Assembly: GCF_003034965.1 (NCBI RefSeq)
Contig: NZ_PZKE01000011.1
Location: 1-64,000 of the forward strand
Length of the DNA stretch: 64,000 nt
From: Fuscovulum blasticum DSM 2131
GTDB lineage: Bacteria; Pseudomonadota; Alphaproteobacteria; Rhodobacterales; Rhodobacteraceae
Reading direction: 5' to 3'
Part shown: one piece after another, positions 28,537-36,988 of the stretch
How the letters are laid out: every line of letters starts with the position of its first letter
Position numbering within the stretch: position 1 is the first letter of the stretch
Translations under genes and position numbers: made by a program
The notes under the pieces: model-generated
Database searches by the model: none
Told to the model about the DNA's origin: nothing
Seen by the model: only the letters and a program-made list of their open reading frames with translations

Positions 28537-29649
28537 TCAGTCGGCGCGGGCCTTGCCGGACATGTCCATCGCCAGCGTCGCGGCCATGAACTTGTCCAGA
28601 TCGCCATCCAGCACGCCCTGCGTATCGCTGGTTTCCACCCCGGTGCGCAGGTCTTTCACCATCTGGTAGGGCTGCAGGACATAGCTGCGGATCTGGTTGC
28701 CCCAGCCCGCATCGCCCTTGTTCTCATGCGCTTCCATGATGGCGGCGTTCCGCTTGTCCAGCTCTTGCTGGTATAGCCGCGATTTCAGCGCCTGCATGGC
28801 GATGTCGCGGTTCTGGTGCTGCGATTTCAGCGAGCTGGTCACCACGATCCCGGTCGGGAAGTGGGTGATCCGCACCGCCGAGTCGGTCTTGTTGACGTGC
28901 TGGCCGCCCGCGCCCGACGACCGGAAGGTGTCGATGCGGATGTCCTTGTCCTGCACCTCGATCTCGATGTTGTCATCCACCACCGGATAGACCCAGACCG
29001 AGCTGAACGAGGTATGCCGCCGCGCCGCGCTGTCATAGGGGCTGATCCGCACCAGCCGGTGCACACCCGATTCCGACTTCAGCCAGCCATAGGCATTCTT
29101 GCCGATGATCTTGTAGCTGACGCTGCGGATGCCGGCCTCTTCACCCGGCGTTTCCGACTGCATCTCGACCTGATAGCCGTGCTTTTCCGCCCAGCGGACA
29201 TACATCCGCGCCAACATGCTGGCCCAGTCGCAGCTTTCGGTGCCGCCGGCGCCCGCGTTGATTTCCAGGAAGGTGTCGTTGCCGTCGGCCTCGCCGTCCA
29301 GCAGCGCCTCAAGCTCTTTCTGCGCCGCCGTCTCGACCAGCGCCTTCAGCGCCTCTTCCGCCTCGGCCACCAGTTCGGGTTCGCCCTCGGCCTCGCCCAT
29401 CTCGATCAGGCCGACATTGTCGTTCAGCCCGCCCTCGATCAGCCGGTAGGCCGCCACCGCGTCGATCAGCGCCTGCCGCTCGCGCATCAGCTTCTGCGCG
29501 CGGGCCGGATCATTCCACAGATCGGGCTGTTCGATCATCGCATTGAATTCTTCCAGCCGGTGCGGCGCGGTCTCCCAGTCCATCCGCTGCGCCAGCAGCG
29601 CCAGCGACTTGCGGATCGTCTCAACATTGGCTTGGGTCTCGGCGCGCAT
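28537..29649 (-). CDS. prfB: Peptide chain release factor 2
   Basis: Recognises UGA and UAA and triggers peptide release. The 370-residue protein has the codon-recognition segment ISPYDSAARRHTSF (SPF in E. coli, SPY here) and the catalytic GGQ in SSGAGGQHVNKTDSAVR. The frame is continuous, so the programmed +1 frameshift that controls prfB in many bacteria is absent here. It lies 87 bases downstream of the PBP1A gene and may share its transcript. Confidence 0.96.
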   Translation of the reverse strand: MRAETQANVETIRKSLALLAQRMDWETAPHRLEEFNAMIEQPDLWNDPARAQKLMRERQALIDAVAAYRLIEGGLNDNVGLIEMGEAEGEPELVAEAEEALKALVETAAQKELEALLDGEADGNDTFLEINAGAGGTESCDWASMLARMYVRWAEKHGYQVEMQSETPGEEAGIRSVSYKIIGKNAYGWLKSESGVHRLVRISPYDSAARRHTSFSSVWVYPVVDDNIEIEVQDKDIRIDTFRSSGAGGQHVNKTDSAVRITHFPTGIVVTSSLKSQHQNRDIAMQALKSRLYQQELDKRNAAIMEAHENKGDAGWGNQIRSYVLQPYQMVKDLRTGVETSDTQGVLDGDLDKFMAATLAMDMSGKARAD

Positions 29650-29736
29650 CTTCTTCTGTCATCCTCTGCGTCTGGCGCGGGTGATAGCGTCTGGGGGCCG
29701 CCCCGGCAAGGGCAGCCCGTGGTCGCAGGCGGGGCC

Positions 29737-32310
29737 TCAGTACAGCCCGCCCGACGACACGGTTCCGAAATCGGCCTTCTTCGGAATGACGGCGGTTTCC
29801 CCGGTGGCGGTGGTCACGGTCGATCCGGTATCCGCCTCGGTCTCGCCATAGGCGAACAATGGCAGGTTCTGCCCCATGGCAAAGCCGCCGTCCACGAACT
29901 CGCCCAGGCCTGTCAGCCCCTCCTCGCCGTCGCGGAAGTATTCGGCCACCACATTGTCGCCCGAGGCTTCGGCCGGCAGCACGGCGCCGGTGAAGCGGTC
30001 GATGTTCACGAAATGCCCGCCCGGCGGCACCTTGAACTTGGACCCGCCGTATTTCTTGACCGCGCTCTTCATGAAGCTCTCGAACACCGGGCCGCAGAAG
30101 CCGCCGCCCGACACATCGCCCAGGCTGCGCGGCGTGTCATAGCCGATGTAGCAGCCCGCCACGACGGTTGACGAAAAGCCGATGAACCACACGTCCTTGG
30201 CATCGTTGGTGGTCCCCGTCTTGCCCGCGATCGGCACCGGCAGGTTGATGCCGCGCGCCGTGCCGCGCTGGATCACGCCTTCCATCATGCTGGTCAACTG
30301 ATAGGCGGTGATCGCGTCCATCACCCGCTCGCGGTTCGAGGTGATCTCGACCCCCTCGCCCCGCGGCAGATCGGCGGCGGTGCAATCGCCGCAGACCCGC
30401 TGGTCATGGCGATAGATCGTCCGGCCATAGCGGTCCTGCACCCGGTCCACCAGCGTCGGCTCCACCCGCTCGCCGCCATTGGCGAACATGGCATAGGCCG
30501 CGACCATCTGGAACAGCGTGGTTTCCTGCGCGCCAAGCGCATTGGCAAGAAACGGGTTCATCCGGTCATAGACGCCGAACTTCTCGGCATAGCCCGCCAC
30601 GGTCTGCATCCCGATCTCTTCGGCGATCCGCACCGTCATCAGGTTCCGGCTCTGCTCGATCCCGGTGCGCAGGGGCGTCGGGCCATAGAACTTGTTCGAG
30701 GCGTTCTTCGGCGTCCACAGCCCCTGCGGCGTGTTCACCTCGATGGGCGCGTCCACCACGATGGTCGCGGGGGTAAAGCCGCTGTCCAGCGCCGCGGCAT
30801 AGACAAAGGGCTTGAAACTTGACCCCGGCTGCCGCTTGGCCAGCGTGGCCCGGTTGAACACCGATTCCTGATACGAGAACCCGCCCTGCATCGCCAGCAC
30901 CCGGCCGGTGTTCACGTCCATCGCCATGAAGGCGCCCTGCACTTCCGGCACCTGCCGCAGCGACCAGCGCACGAAACTGCCATCGGCATCCTTGGTGACA
31001 GGCCGCACCAGCACCACGTCACCGACCTCGACCAGATCGCCCGCCACCCGCGCCTTCTTGGCCAGGCTGCCATCGGACAGCCGCTTGCGGGCCCAGGTCA
31101 CATCCTCGGCCGGGATGAAATGCCCGTCGGCATCCTCATCCACGCCTTCGATGCCGATCCTTGCATCCTTTTCGCCCACCGACAGCACCACCGCCGGCGA
31201 CCAGCCGGCAATGTCGCGCGGCACGTCCACGCTGGCCAGCGCCGCCCGCCAGTCGGCCTCGGTTCCCAGAACCTCGGCCGGCAGCCGCTTGCCGGTCCCG
31301 CGCCAGACACCGCGGCCGCGGTCGTATTTCTCCAGCGCGATGCGCAGCGCCTTGGCCGCCTCGACCTGCAATTCCGGGTCAAGGGTGGCGCGGATGGTCA
31401 GGCCGCCGGTAAAGAATTCGTCGCTGCCAAAGTTCTTGGACAACTGCCGCGCGATTTCCTCGGTGAAATAGCTGCGGTCCGGCATCGCCTCGCGGAACGA
31501 CGGGTAATCGCCGCTCTGCACCGTTTTCAGCGGCAGCGCCCGCTCGGTGTCATAGGTGGCCTTGTCGATATAGCCGTTTTCCCACATCTGCCGCAGCACA
31601 TAGTTCCGCCGGTCCACCGCGCGGTCATAGTCGCGCACCGGATGCAGGCCCTTGCCGGGGCTTTTCGGCAGCGCCGCCAGATAGGCCGCCTCGCCGGGCG
31701 TCAACTGGTCCAGCGTCTTGTTGAAATAGGCCTGCGCCGCCGCGGCCACGCCAAAGCTGCGCTGCCCAAGGTCGATTTCGTTCAGGTAAAGCTCAAGGAT
31801 GCGATCCTTCGACAGCACGCTTTCCAGCCGCGTCGCCAGGATGATTTCCTTGATCTTGCGCTCGATCCCCTTGGTGCCCTTGCGGTCGCCCGACAGAAGG
31901 AAGTTCTTCATCACCTGCTGGGTGATGGTCGAGGCGCCGCGCACATCGCTGCCCCGGCTTTTCACCGCCTCGACCAGCGCCGCGATCATGCCGCCCGCGT
32001 CATAGCCCTTGTGGATGTAGAAATTCTTGTCTTCCGCGCTGATGAAGGCCTGCTTGACCAGATCGGGAATATCCTCGGCCGGCACGAACAGCCGCCGTTC
32101 CCCTTCGCGGATGAACTCGTCCAGGATGCGGCCTTCGCCGGTGTAGATGCGGCTGATCGTCGGCGGCGCATATTGCGTCAGCCGTTCATGGCTGGGCAGG
32201 TCACTGGAATACATCCAGAAAATCGCGCCAACCGTCAGGGCCGCGAACAGCACGCCCAGCGTCAGCATGGTGAAGATGGCCCCGAAGAATGAGCCGATGA
32301 ATCGCAGCAC
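29737..32310 (-). CDS. mrcA: Penicillin-binding protein 1A
   Basis: Bifunctional class A PBP of 857 residues that polymerises and cross-links peptidoglycan. After the N-terminal membrane anchor come the GT51 motifs EDKNFYIHKGYD near 92, GASTITQQVMKNF near 126, RKIKEIILA and RILELYLNEIDLG near 168-180. The transpeptidase domain carries the S-x-x-K motif in PGSSFKPF, SRN in EQSRNLM and the KTGT motif in IAGKTGTTNDAKD. Located after the amidase gene (116-base gap), forming an amiC-mrcA-prfB string. Confidence 0.96.
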   Translation of the reverse strand: MLRFIGSFFGAIFTMLTLGVLFAALTVGAIFWMYSSDLPSHERLTQYAPPTISRIYTGEGRILDEFIREGERRLFVPAEDIPDLVKQAFISAEDKNFYIHKGYDAGGMIAALVEAVKSRGSDVRGASTITQQVMKNFLLSGDRKGTKGIERKIKEIILATRLESVLSKDRILELYLNEIDLGQRSFGVAAAAQAYFNKTLDQLTPGEAAYLAALPKSPGKGLHPVRDYDRAVDRRNYVLRQMWENGYIDKATYDTERALPLKTVQSGDYPSFREAMPDRSYFTEEIARQLSKNFGSDEFFTGGLTIRATLDPELQVEAAKALRIALEKYDRGRGVWRGTGKRLPAEVLGTEADWRAALASVDVPRDIAGWSPAVVLSVGEKDARIGIEGVDEDADGHFIPAEDVTWARKRLSDGSLAKKARVAGDLVEVGDVVLVRPVTKDADGSFVRWSLRQVPEVQGAFMAMDVNTGRVLAMQGGFSYQESVFNRATLAKRQPGSSFKPFVYAAALDSGFTPATIVVDAPIEVNTPQGLWTPKNASNKFYGPTPLRTGIEQSRNLMTVRIAEEIGMQTVAGYAEKFGVYDRMNPFLANALGAQETTLFQMVAAYAMFANGGERVEPTLVDRVQDRYGRTIYRHDQRVCGDCTAADLPRGEGVEITSNRERVMDAITAYQLTSMMEGVIQRGTARGINLPVPIAGKTGTTNDAKDVWFIGFSSTVVAGCYIGYDTPRSLGDVSGGGFCGPVFESFMKSAVKKYGGSKFKVPPGGHFVNIDRFTGAVLPAEASGDNVVAEYFRDGEEGLTGLGEFVDGGFAMGQNLPLFAYGETEADTGSTVTTATGETAVIPKKADFGTVSSGGLY

Positions 32311-32426
32311 CCCGAACTCCCGTGCTCTGGTCCGCTTCCCCTATATCAGACGCACCCCCCCGTCAAAACCTTGGGGGCCTGTCCGGCCGGCCACCGCCTA
32401 CAAACGTGAACCGTCCGCCGCCGCCT

Positions 32427-33638
32427 TCAGTCGGCGTTTTCCCGCAGCGCCCGGATCGCCGCATCCTCGTCGGCCCAGGCCACCAGCCCCTGCCGCAGCG
32501 CCTCGGCCATCCGGTCCCGCCAGGCCTTGTCGGTCAGCCGCTTCAGGTCGCGGGCCGATGACAGGAATCCAACTTCGACCAGAACCGAAGGCATGTCCGG
32601 CGATTTCAGCACCGAAAACCCCGCCTCCTGATGCGGATGGCGGTGCATCCGAATGTCCGCCGCCTTGATCGAGGCGACCAGCGCCGTGGCCAGCCGTTCG
32701 ACACGCGGCGCGGTTTCCGTCCGCGCCATGTCCATCAGAACCGAGGCAACCACATCGTCCTGATCCTTCAGGTCCACCCCCGCCAGCAGATCGTCGCGGT
32801 CATGCCGCTCGGCCAGCGCGGCGCTGGCCTCGTCGCTGGCCTCGTCCGACAGGGTGTAGATCGTCGCGCCCTGCGCCTCGCCTTCGGCCAGCGCATCGGC
32901 ATGAAGCGACAGGAAAACCTGCCCGCCCGCCTTGCGCGCGATGGAAATCCGCGCTTCCAGCGGCACGAAGACATCATCGTCGCGGGTCAGCACCACCCGG
33001 AACCGCCCGTCGCGCGACAGCAGGTCTTTCAGCTCGCGCGCAAAGACCAGCATCAGGTCGGCTTCCTTCTGGCCATCGCGCTCGGCGCCCGGGTCGATGC
33101 CGCCATGGCCGGGGTCCAGCACCACCACGACCGGGCCATCCCCGCGCGCCACCGGGGCCGGCAGGTCGCGCGCCGCCGGGGTTGCCCATTCCGGCGGCTC
33201 GGGCCGCGCCGCCTCGGCGGCAAAGCTGGCCGCATCGGCCGGGGTCAGCCGCAGCCGGATCACCGCGCCCTCCGATCCCGTCTGCATCTCGGACCGGGCC
33301 ACCACCAGCGGCATGGCCAGATCCAGCACCAGCCGGCTCCAGCCCGCGCGGAACACGCCGGCCCGCACGGCGGAAATCTGCGGCGCCCGGGCCGGCACCG
33401 TGTCGATCCCGGTCCAGTCCACCTCGCGCACGTCCAGCACCAGCCGGGGCGGCCCGTCCAGCACCCGCACCCGCCAGGGCACCGGCTGGCTGATCGCCAG
33501 CGTCACCGACACCCCGTCCTCTCCGGCCGTGATCGACGATTGCGCCGCGTCCAGCCGCGCCAGCGCCGACAGCTCCTGCCCGAAGGCCGCCGTCAGCGTG
33601 GCCCAAAACACGCCGATCATAAGAAGGATTGCCCGCAT
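32427..33638 (-). CDS. amiC: N-acetylmuramoyl-L-alanine amidase, AmiC type
   Basis: Periplasmic zinc amidase of 403 residues that splits septal peptidoglycan. A signal peptide (MRAILLMIGVFWATLTAAFG) is followed by an AMIN targeting domain and an Amidase_3 domain. Zinc and catalytic residues: H in DPGHGGIDPGA, E in KEADL, H in SLHAD and E in LVEVGFLS. Start ATG 33638 follows GGCAGGCG; the longer frame adds an unlikely 24 residues before the signal peptide. In the same window an NlpD-like protein with a degenerate LytM domain (52322-53509) could be its activator. Confidence 0.93.
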   Translation of the reverse strand: MRAILLMIGVFWATLTAAFGQELSALARLDAAQSSITAGEDGVSVTLAISQPVPWRVRVLDGPPRLVLDVREVDWTGIDTVPARAPQISAVRAGVFRAGWSRLVLDLAMPLVVARSEMQTGSEGAVIRLRLTPADAASFAAEAARPEPPEWATPAARDLPAPVARGDGPVVVVLDPGHGGIDPGAERDGQKEADLMLVFARELKDLLSRDGRFRVVLTRDDDVFVPLEARISIARKAGGQVFLSLHADALAEGEAQGATIYTLSDEASDEASAALAERHDRDDLLAGVDLKDQDDVVASVLMDMARTETAPRVERLATALVASIKAADIRMHRHPHQEAGFSVLKSPDMPSVLVEVGFLSSARDLKRLTDKAWRDRMAEALRQGLVAWADEDAAIRALRENAD

Positions 33639-33706
33639 CGCCTGCCCGTTCTTCCGGCCCGGTTCATTCGGCCTGAAATATTCGGCACCGGGGCCGCAAA
33701 GTCCAC

Positions 33707-34855
33707 TCACCTTCGTGCCATGAAGGCGGCCAGCCGTTCCAGCCCCTCGGCAATATCGGCCGTGGCGCGGGCATAGCTGAAGCGCAGCGTCCGCGCCCCG
33801 CGCAGCGGATCGAAGTCGATCCCCGGCGTCACCGCCACCCCGGCCCCGTCCAGGATTTCCCCTGCGAAGGCCAGCGAATCCGTCGTCAGGTCCGACACAT
33901 CAGCATAGACATAGAACGCCCCGTCCGGCGGCGCGATCTTCGTGAAGCCCGCCTTCGGCAGGCCCTCCAGCATCAGCCGCCGGTTCTCGGCATAGGTCGC
34001 CCGGTTCGCTTCAAGCTCGTCGATGCAGTCCAGCGCGGCCAGCGCCGCGATCTGGCTGGCATGGGGCGGGCAGATGAACAGGTTCTGCGCCAGCCGCTCC
34101 ACCCGGCGGATCTGATCCTCGGGCACCACCATCCAGCCCACCCGCCAGCCGGTCATGCTGAAATACTTGGAAAAACTGTTGATGACCCAGGGGTTCTGGC
34201 TGATCTCCAGTGCCGAAACCGCGCGGTCGCCGTAATGCAGCCCGTGATAGATCTCGTCCGAGACGAAGGCCACGCCCCGCGCCTCGGCCCAGCCCACCAG
34301 CGCCGCCAGCGCCTCGCGCGTCAGCATGGTGCCGGTCGGATTGCCGGGCGAGGCAACGATCAGCCCCTCGACCTCCAGCCCCGCCAGATCCTCGGGCACC
34401 GGCTGCAAGCGGTTCTCGTCCCGCGACGGCACGCCCACCGGCACCAGCGACAGCGCCCGCAGGATCTGGCGATAGCTGGGATAGCCCGGCTCACCCAGGG
34501 CCACGCGGTCGCCGGCCTCGAACAGCGCCGTGAAGGCCAGGATGAAGGCCGAGGATGACCCGGTGGTCACCACCACCCGCGCCGGGTCCAGCTCGACCCC
34601 GTACCAGCGCCGGTACAGCGCCGCGATGCCCGCCCGCAGCTCGGGCAGCCCCAGCGCCACGGTATAGCCCAGCGGCTGATCCAGCGCCCGCGCCAGCGCC
34701 GCCCGTGCCCCCGCAGGCGCCCCCGTGCCCGGCTGGCCCACCTCCATATGAATGATCCGCCGGCCCGCCGTTTCCGCCGCGCGGGCACGTTCCATCACGT
34801 CCATCACAATGAAGGGATCGACATCGCCCCGTCTGGAACCCCGACTTGCACTCAT
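33707..34855 (-). CDS. Class I/II pyridoxal-phosphate aminotransferase
   Basis: A 382-residue fold-type I aminotransferase. Key elements: GSSSAFILAFTALFEAGDRV near 96-115 (phosphate site), SPGNPTGTML near 166-175, SDEIYHGLHYG near 197-207 and the PLP lysine in NSFSKYFSMTGWRVGW near 228-243. The specific substrate is not determined; aspartate, alanine or an aromatic residue are all possible. The start MSASRGSRRGDVDPF at 34855 is chosen because the 81 residues upstream are anomalous. It is divergent from the DsbA-like gene. Confidence 0.88.
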   Translation of the reverse strand: MSASRGSRRGDVDPFIVMDVMERARAAETAGRRIIHMEVGQPGTGAPAGARAALARALDQPLGYTVALGLPELRAGIAALYRRWYGVELDPARVVVTTGSSSAFILAFTALFEAGDRVALGEPGYPSYRQILRALSLVPVGVPSRDENRLQPVPEDLAGLEVEGLIVASPGNPTGTMLTREALAALVGWAEARGVAFVSDEIYHGLHYGDRAVSALEISQNPWVINSFSKYFSMTGWRVGWMVVPEDQIRRVERLAQNLFICPPHASQIAALAALDCIDELEANRATYAENRRLMLEGLPKAGFTKIAPPDGAFYVYADVSDLTTDSLAFAGEILDGAGVAVTPGIDFDPLRGARTLRFSYARATADIAEGLERLAAFMARR

Positions 34856-34933
34856 CGCCGCCCGCCCTTTAAGGTTTGTGCCGATCCCCTGCCCCCGCTT
34901 CCGGCGCAGGTCAACCCCGCAAAAGGACACCCG

Positions 34934-35677
34934 ATGCGTCTTGCCCTGACCCTTGCCGCCGCCCTGACCGCCACTTCCGCGCTGGCGGGCGGCCTTGGTG
35001 ACATGACCCCGGAAGAGCGCGCCGCCTTCCGCGACGAAGTGCGCAGCTACCTGATGGAAAACCCCGAAGTCATCGTCGAGGCCATGACCGAGCTGCAAAC
35101 CCGCGAGGACAAGGCCGCCGCCGAACGTGACCTGCAGATGCTGGCCGACAACAAGGACATCATCTACAACAACCCGGCTGACTGGGTGGGCGGCAATCCG
35201 CAGGGCGACATCACCGTCGTCGAATTCATGGATTACCGCTGCGGCTATTGCCGCAAGGCCTATGAAGAGACCGAGGAACTGGTGAAATCGGATGGCAACA
35301 TCCGCTTCGTTCTCAAGGAATTCCCGATTCTGGGCGAACAGTCGATGCTGTCGTCACAATTCGCGCTGGCGGTGAAGCTGCTTTATGGCGATGACGCCTA
35401 CAAGGCCGCGCATGACGCGCTGATCAGCTTGCGCGGCGATGCCACCGCCGAATCCCTGGCGCGTCTTGCCACCGATCTGGGCCATGATCCCGCCGCCGTG
35501 GCGGAGAAGATGAAGGCGCCCGAGGTGATGGACATCATCAAGGCCAATCACGACCTGGCCACCCTGATGGAAATCAACGGCACCCCGACCTTCGTGATCG
35601 ACCAGACCATGGTGCGGGGCTATGTGCCGCTGGACGGTATGCGCCAGATCGTTGACGGCCAGCGCAAGGACGGCTGA
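34934..35677 (+). CDS. DsbA-family periplasmic thiol:disulfide oxidoreductase
   Basis: A 247-residue secreted thioredoxin-fold protein. A signal peptide (MRLALTLAAALTATSALA) is followed by a helical segment with an ScsC/Com1-like N-terminus, then the redox motif CGYC at 103-106 in FMDYRCGYCRKAYEE and the cis-proline loop NGTPTFVI near 215. It probably oxidises or isomerises disulfides in exported proteins; the extended N-terminus suggests the Com1/ScsC type rather than classical DsbA. GGA precedes ATG 34934. Confidence 0.9.
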   Translation: MRLALTLAAALTATSALAGGLGDMTPEERAAFRDEVRSYLMENPEVIVEAMTELQTREDKAAAERDLQMLADNKDIIYNNPADWVGGNPQGDITVVEFMDYRCGYCRKAYEETEELVKSDGNIRFVLKEFPILGEQSMLSSQFALAVKLLYGDDAYKAAHDALISLRGDATAESLARLATDLGHDPAAVAEKMKAPEVMDIIKANHDLATLMEINGTPTFVIDQTMVRGYVPLDGMRQIVDGQRKDG

Positions 35678-35692
35678 CCCCCGACCGAAAGC

Positions 35693-35769
35693 CCGGACCC
35701 TTCACAGGGTCCGGTCCCTACCGGCAAGATCCTTCAAAGGATCTTGCAAATTTCTTCGAAGAAATTTGC
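35693..35769. terminator. Cluster of three perfect hairpins between convergent genes
   Basis: Three dyads follow one another: CCGGACCC/GGGTCCGG (8 bp, 35693-35714), GCAAGATCCTT/AAGGATCTTGC (11-base arms, 35724-35747) and GCAAATTTCTTC/GAAGAAATTTGC (12-base arms, 35746-35769). The second and third share two bases. They sit between the DsbA-like gene and ispG and probably terminate both; the third, AT-rich one is symmetrical. They may belong to a repetitive family in this lineage. Confidence 0.75.
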
Positions 35770-35771
35770 CG

Positions 35772-36896
35772 CTACTCCGCGGCCTGCGCTTCGGCGGCGT
35801 CCAGCTCCGCCGCCTTCTTCTCGACCAGCTCGACGATATGGTCGATCATCTGATCGTTGCCCATGCGGTGGCTCTGCTTGCCGGCCAGATAGATCATGCC
35901 GTTGCCATTGCCGCCGCCGGTGAAGCCGATGTCGGTCATCAGCGCCTCACCCGGGCCGTTCACCACGCAGCCGATGATCGACAGGCTCATCGGCGTCTTG
36001 ATGTGCTCCAGCCGCTTTTCCAGCGCCTCGACCGTCTTGATCACGTCGAACCCCTGCCGGGCGCAACTCGGGCAGGAAATGATCTGCACGCCCCGCGTCC
36101 GCAGCCCCAGCGATTTCAGGATCTCGTAGCCAACCTTGACCTCTTCCACCGGGTCGGCCGACAGCGACACCCGGATCGTGTCGCCAATGCCGAACCACAA
36201 CAGCGACCCCAGCCCGATGGCCGATTTCACCGTGCCCGACATCAGCCCGCCCGCTTCGGTGATGCCCAGGTGAATGGGCGCATCCGTCGCCGCCGCAAGC
36301 TGCTGATAGGCCGCCGCCGACAGGAACACGTCCGACGCCTTGCAACTGATCTTGAACTCGTGAAAGTCGTTGTCCTGCAACAGCTTGATATGGTCCAGAC
36401 CGGATTCCACCATCGCATCCGGGCAGGGCTCGCCGTATTTTTCCAGAAGCTGCTTTTCCAGGCTGCCCGCGTTCACGCCGATGCGGATGGAACAGCCATG
36501 GTCCTTGGCGGCCTTCACCACCTCTTTGACGCGCTTCGCATCGCCAATGTTGCCGGGGTTGATCCGCAGGCAGGCCGCGCCCGCCTCGGCGGCCTCGATG
36601 GCGCGCTTGTAGTGGAAATGGATGTCCGCCACGATCGGCACCGGGCTTTCGCGGACAATCTCGCGCAGGGCGCGGGTGCTGTCCTCATCCGGAGTCGAGA
36701 CGCGGACAATATCCACCCCAACATCGGCCGCCCGCAGGATCTGGTCCAGCGTCGCCCTGATGTCGGTGGTCAGCGTGTTGGTCATGGTCTGCACGCTGAT
36801 CGGGGCATCGCCCCCCACGGGCACCTTGCCCACCATGATCTGACGGCTTTTGCGCCGCTGCACATCACGCCAGGGCCGGATCGGGTTGTGACTCAT
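35772..36896 (-). CDS. ispG: 4-hydroxy-3-methylbut-2-enyl diphosphate synthase (flavodoxin) IspG
   Basis: [4Fe-4S] enzyme of the MEP pathway that converts MEcPP to HMBPP, supplying isoprenoids. The 374-residue protein has [14 protein letters not shown] near 28-41, [10 protein letters not shown] near 104 and the cluster cysteines in [11 protein letters not shown] and [10 protein letters not shown]. It follows rodZ by 92 bases, the same order as in many proteobacteria. The spacer has a TGT-N12-ACA dyad that could be regulatory. It depends on Fe-S assembly such as the suf system at the left edge. Confidence 0.96.
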   Translation of the reverse strand: MSHNPIRPWRDVQRRKSRQIMVGKVPVGGDAPISVQTMTNTLTTDIRATLDQILRAADVGVDIVRVSTPDEDSTRALREIVRESPVPIVADIHFHYKRAIEAAEAGAACLRINPGNIGDAKRVKEVVKAAKDHGCSIRIGVNAGSLEKQLLEKYGEPCPDAMVESGLDHIKLLQDNDFHEFKISCKASDVFLSAAAYQQLAAATDAPIHLGITEAGGLMSGTVKSAIGLGSLLWFGIGDTIRVSLSADPVEEVKVGYEILKSLGLRTRGVQIISCPSCARQGFDVIKTVEALEKRLEHIKTPMSLSIIGCVVNGPGEALMTDIGFTGGGNGNGMIYLAGKQSHRMGNDQMIDHIVELVEKKAAELDAAEAQAAE

Positions 36897-36967
36897 CTTC
36901 GCTCTCCGCGGGACCGCATCGGCAAGATACGGCGAAGGCCCGGCGCGGGCAACCGCGCCCGGCCCTG

Positions 36968-36985
36968 TGTAAACCGGAATTTACA
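36968..36985 (-). promoter_or_regulatory. TGT-N12-ACA dyad upstream of ispG
   Basis: TGTAAA and TTTACA are perfect arms with a six-base spacer, three bases after the rodZ stop codon and 72 bases before the ispG start. The pattern equals the TGT-N12-ACA consensus of PpsR/CrtJ, the aerobic repressor of photopigment genes. A stretch of GC dyad (GGCGCGG/CCGCGCC) lies between it and ispG. PpsR binding is inference. Confidence 0.35.
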
Positions 36986-36988
36986 GTG

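Noticed and set aside
28537-29649. Programmed +1 frameshift in prfB
   Set aside because: The frame is continuous from a plausible ATG and no in-frame UGA with a slippery CTT occurs near codon 25.
25593-33681. A 14-base exact match TCGGCCTGAAATAT upstream of both the M23 peptidase (25593) and the amidase (33668)
   Set aside because: With 64 kb several 14-base repeats are expected by chance, and the two copies face opposite ways relative to their genes, so shared control of wall hydrolases is not supported.
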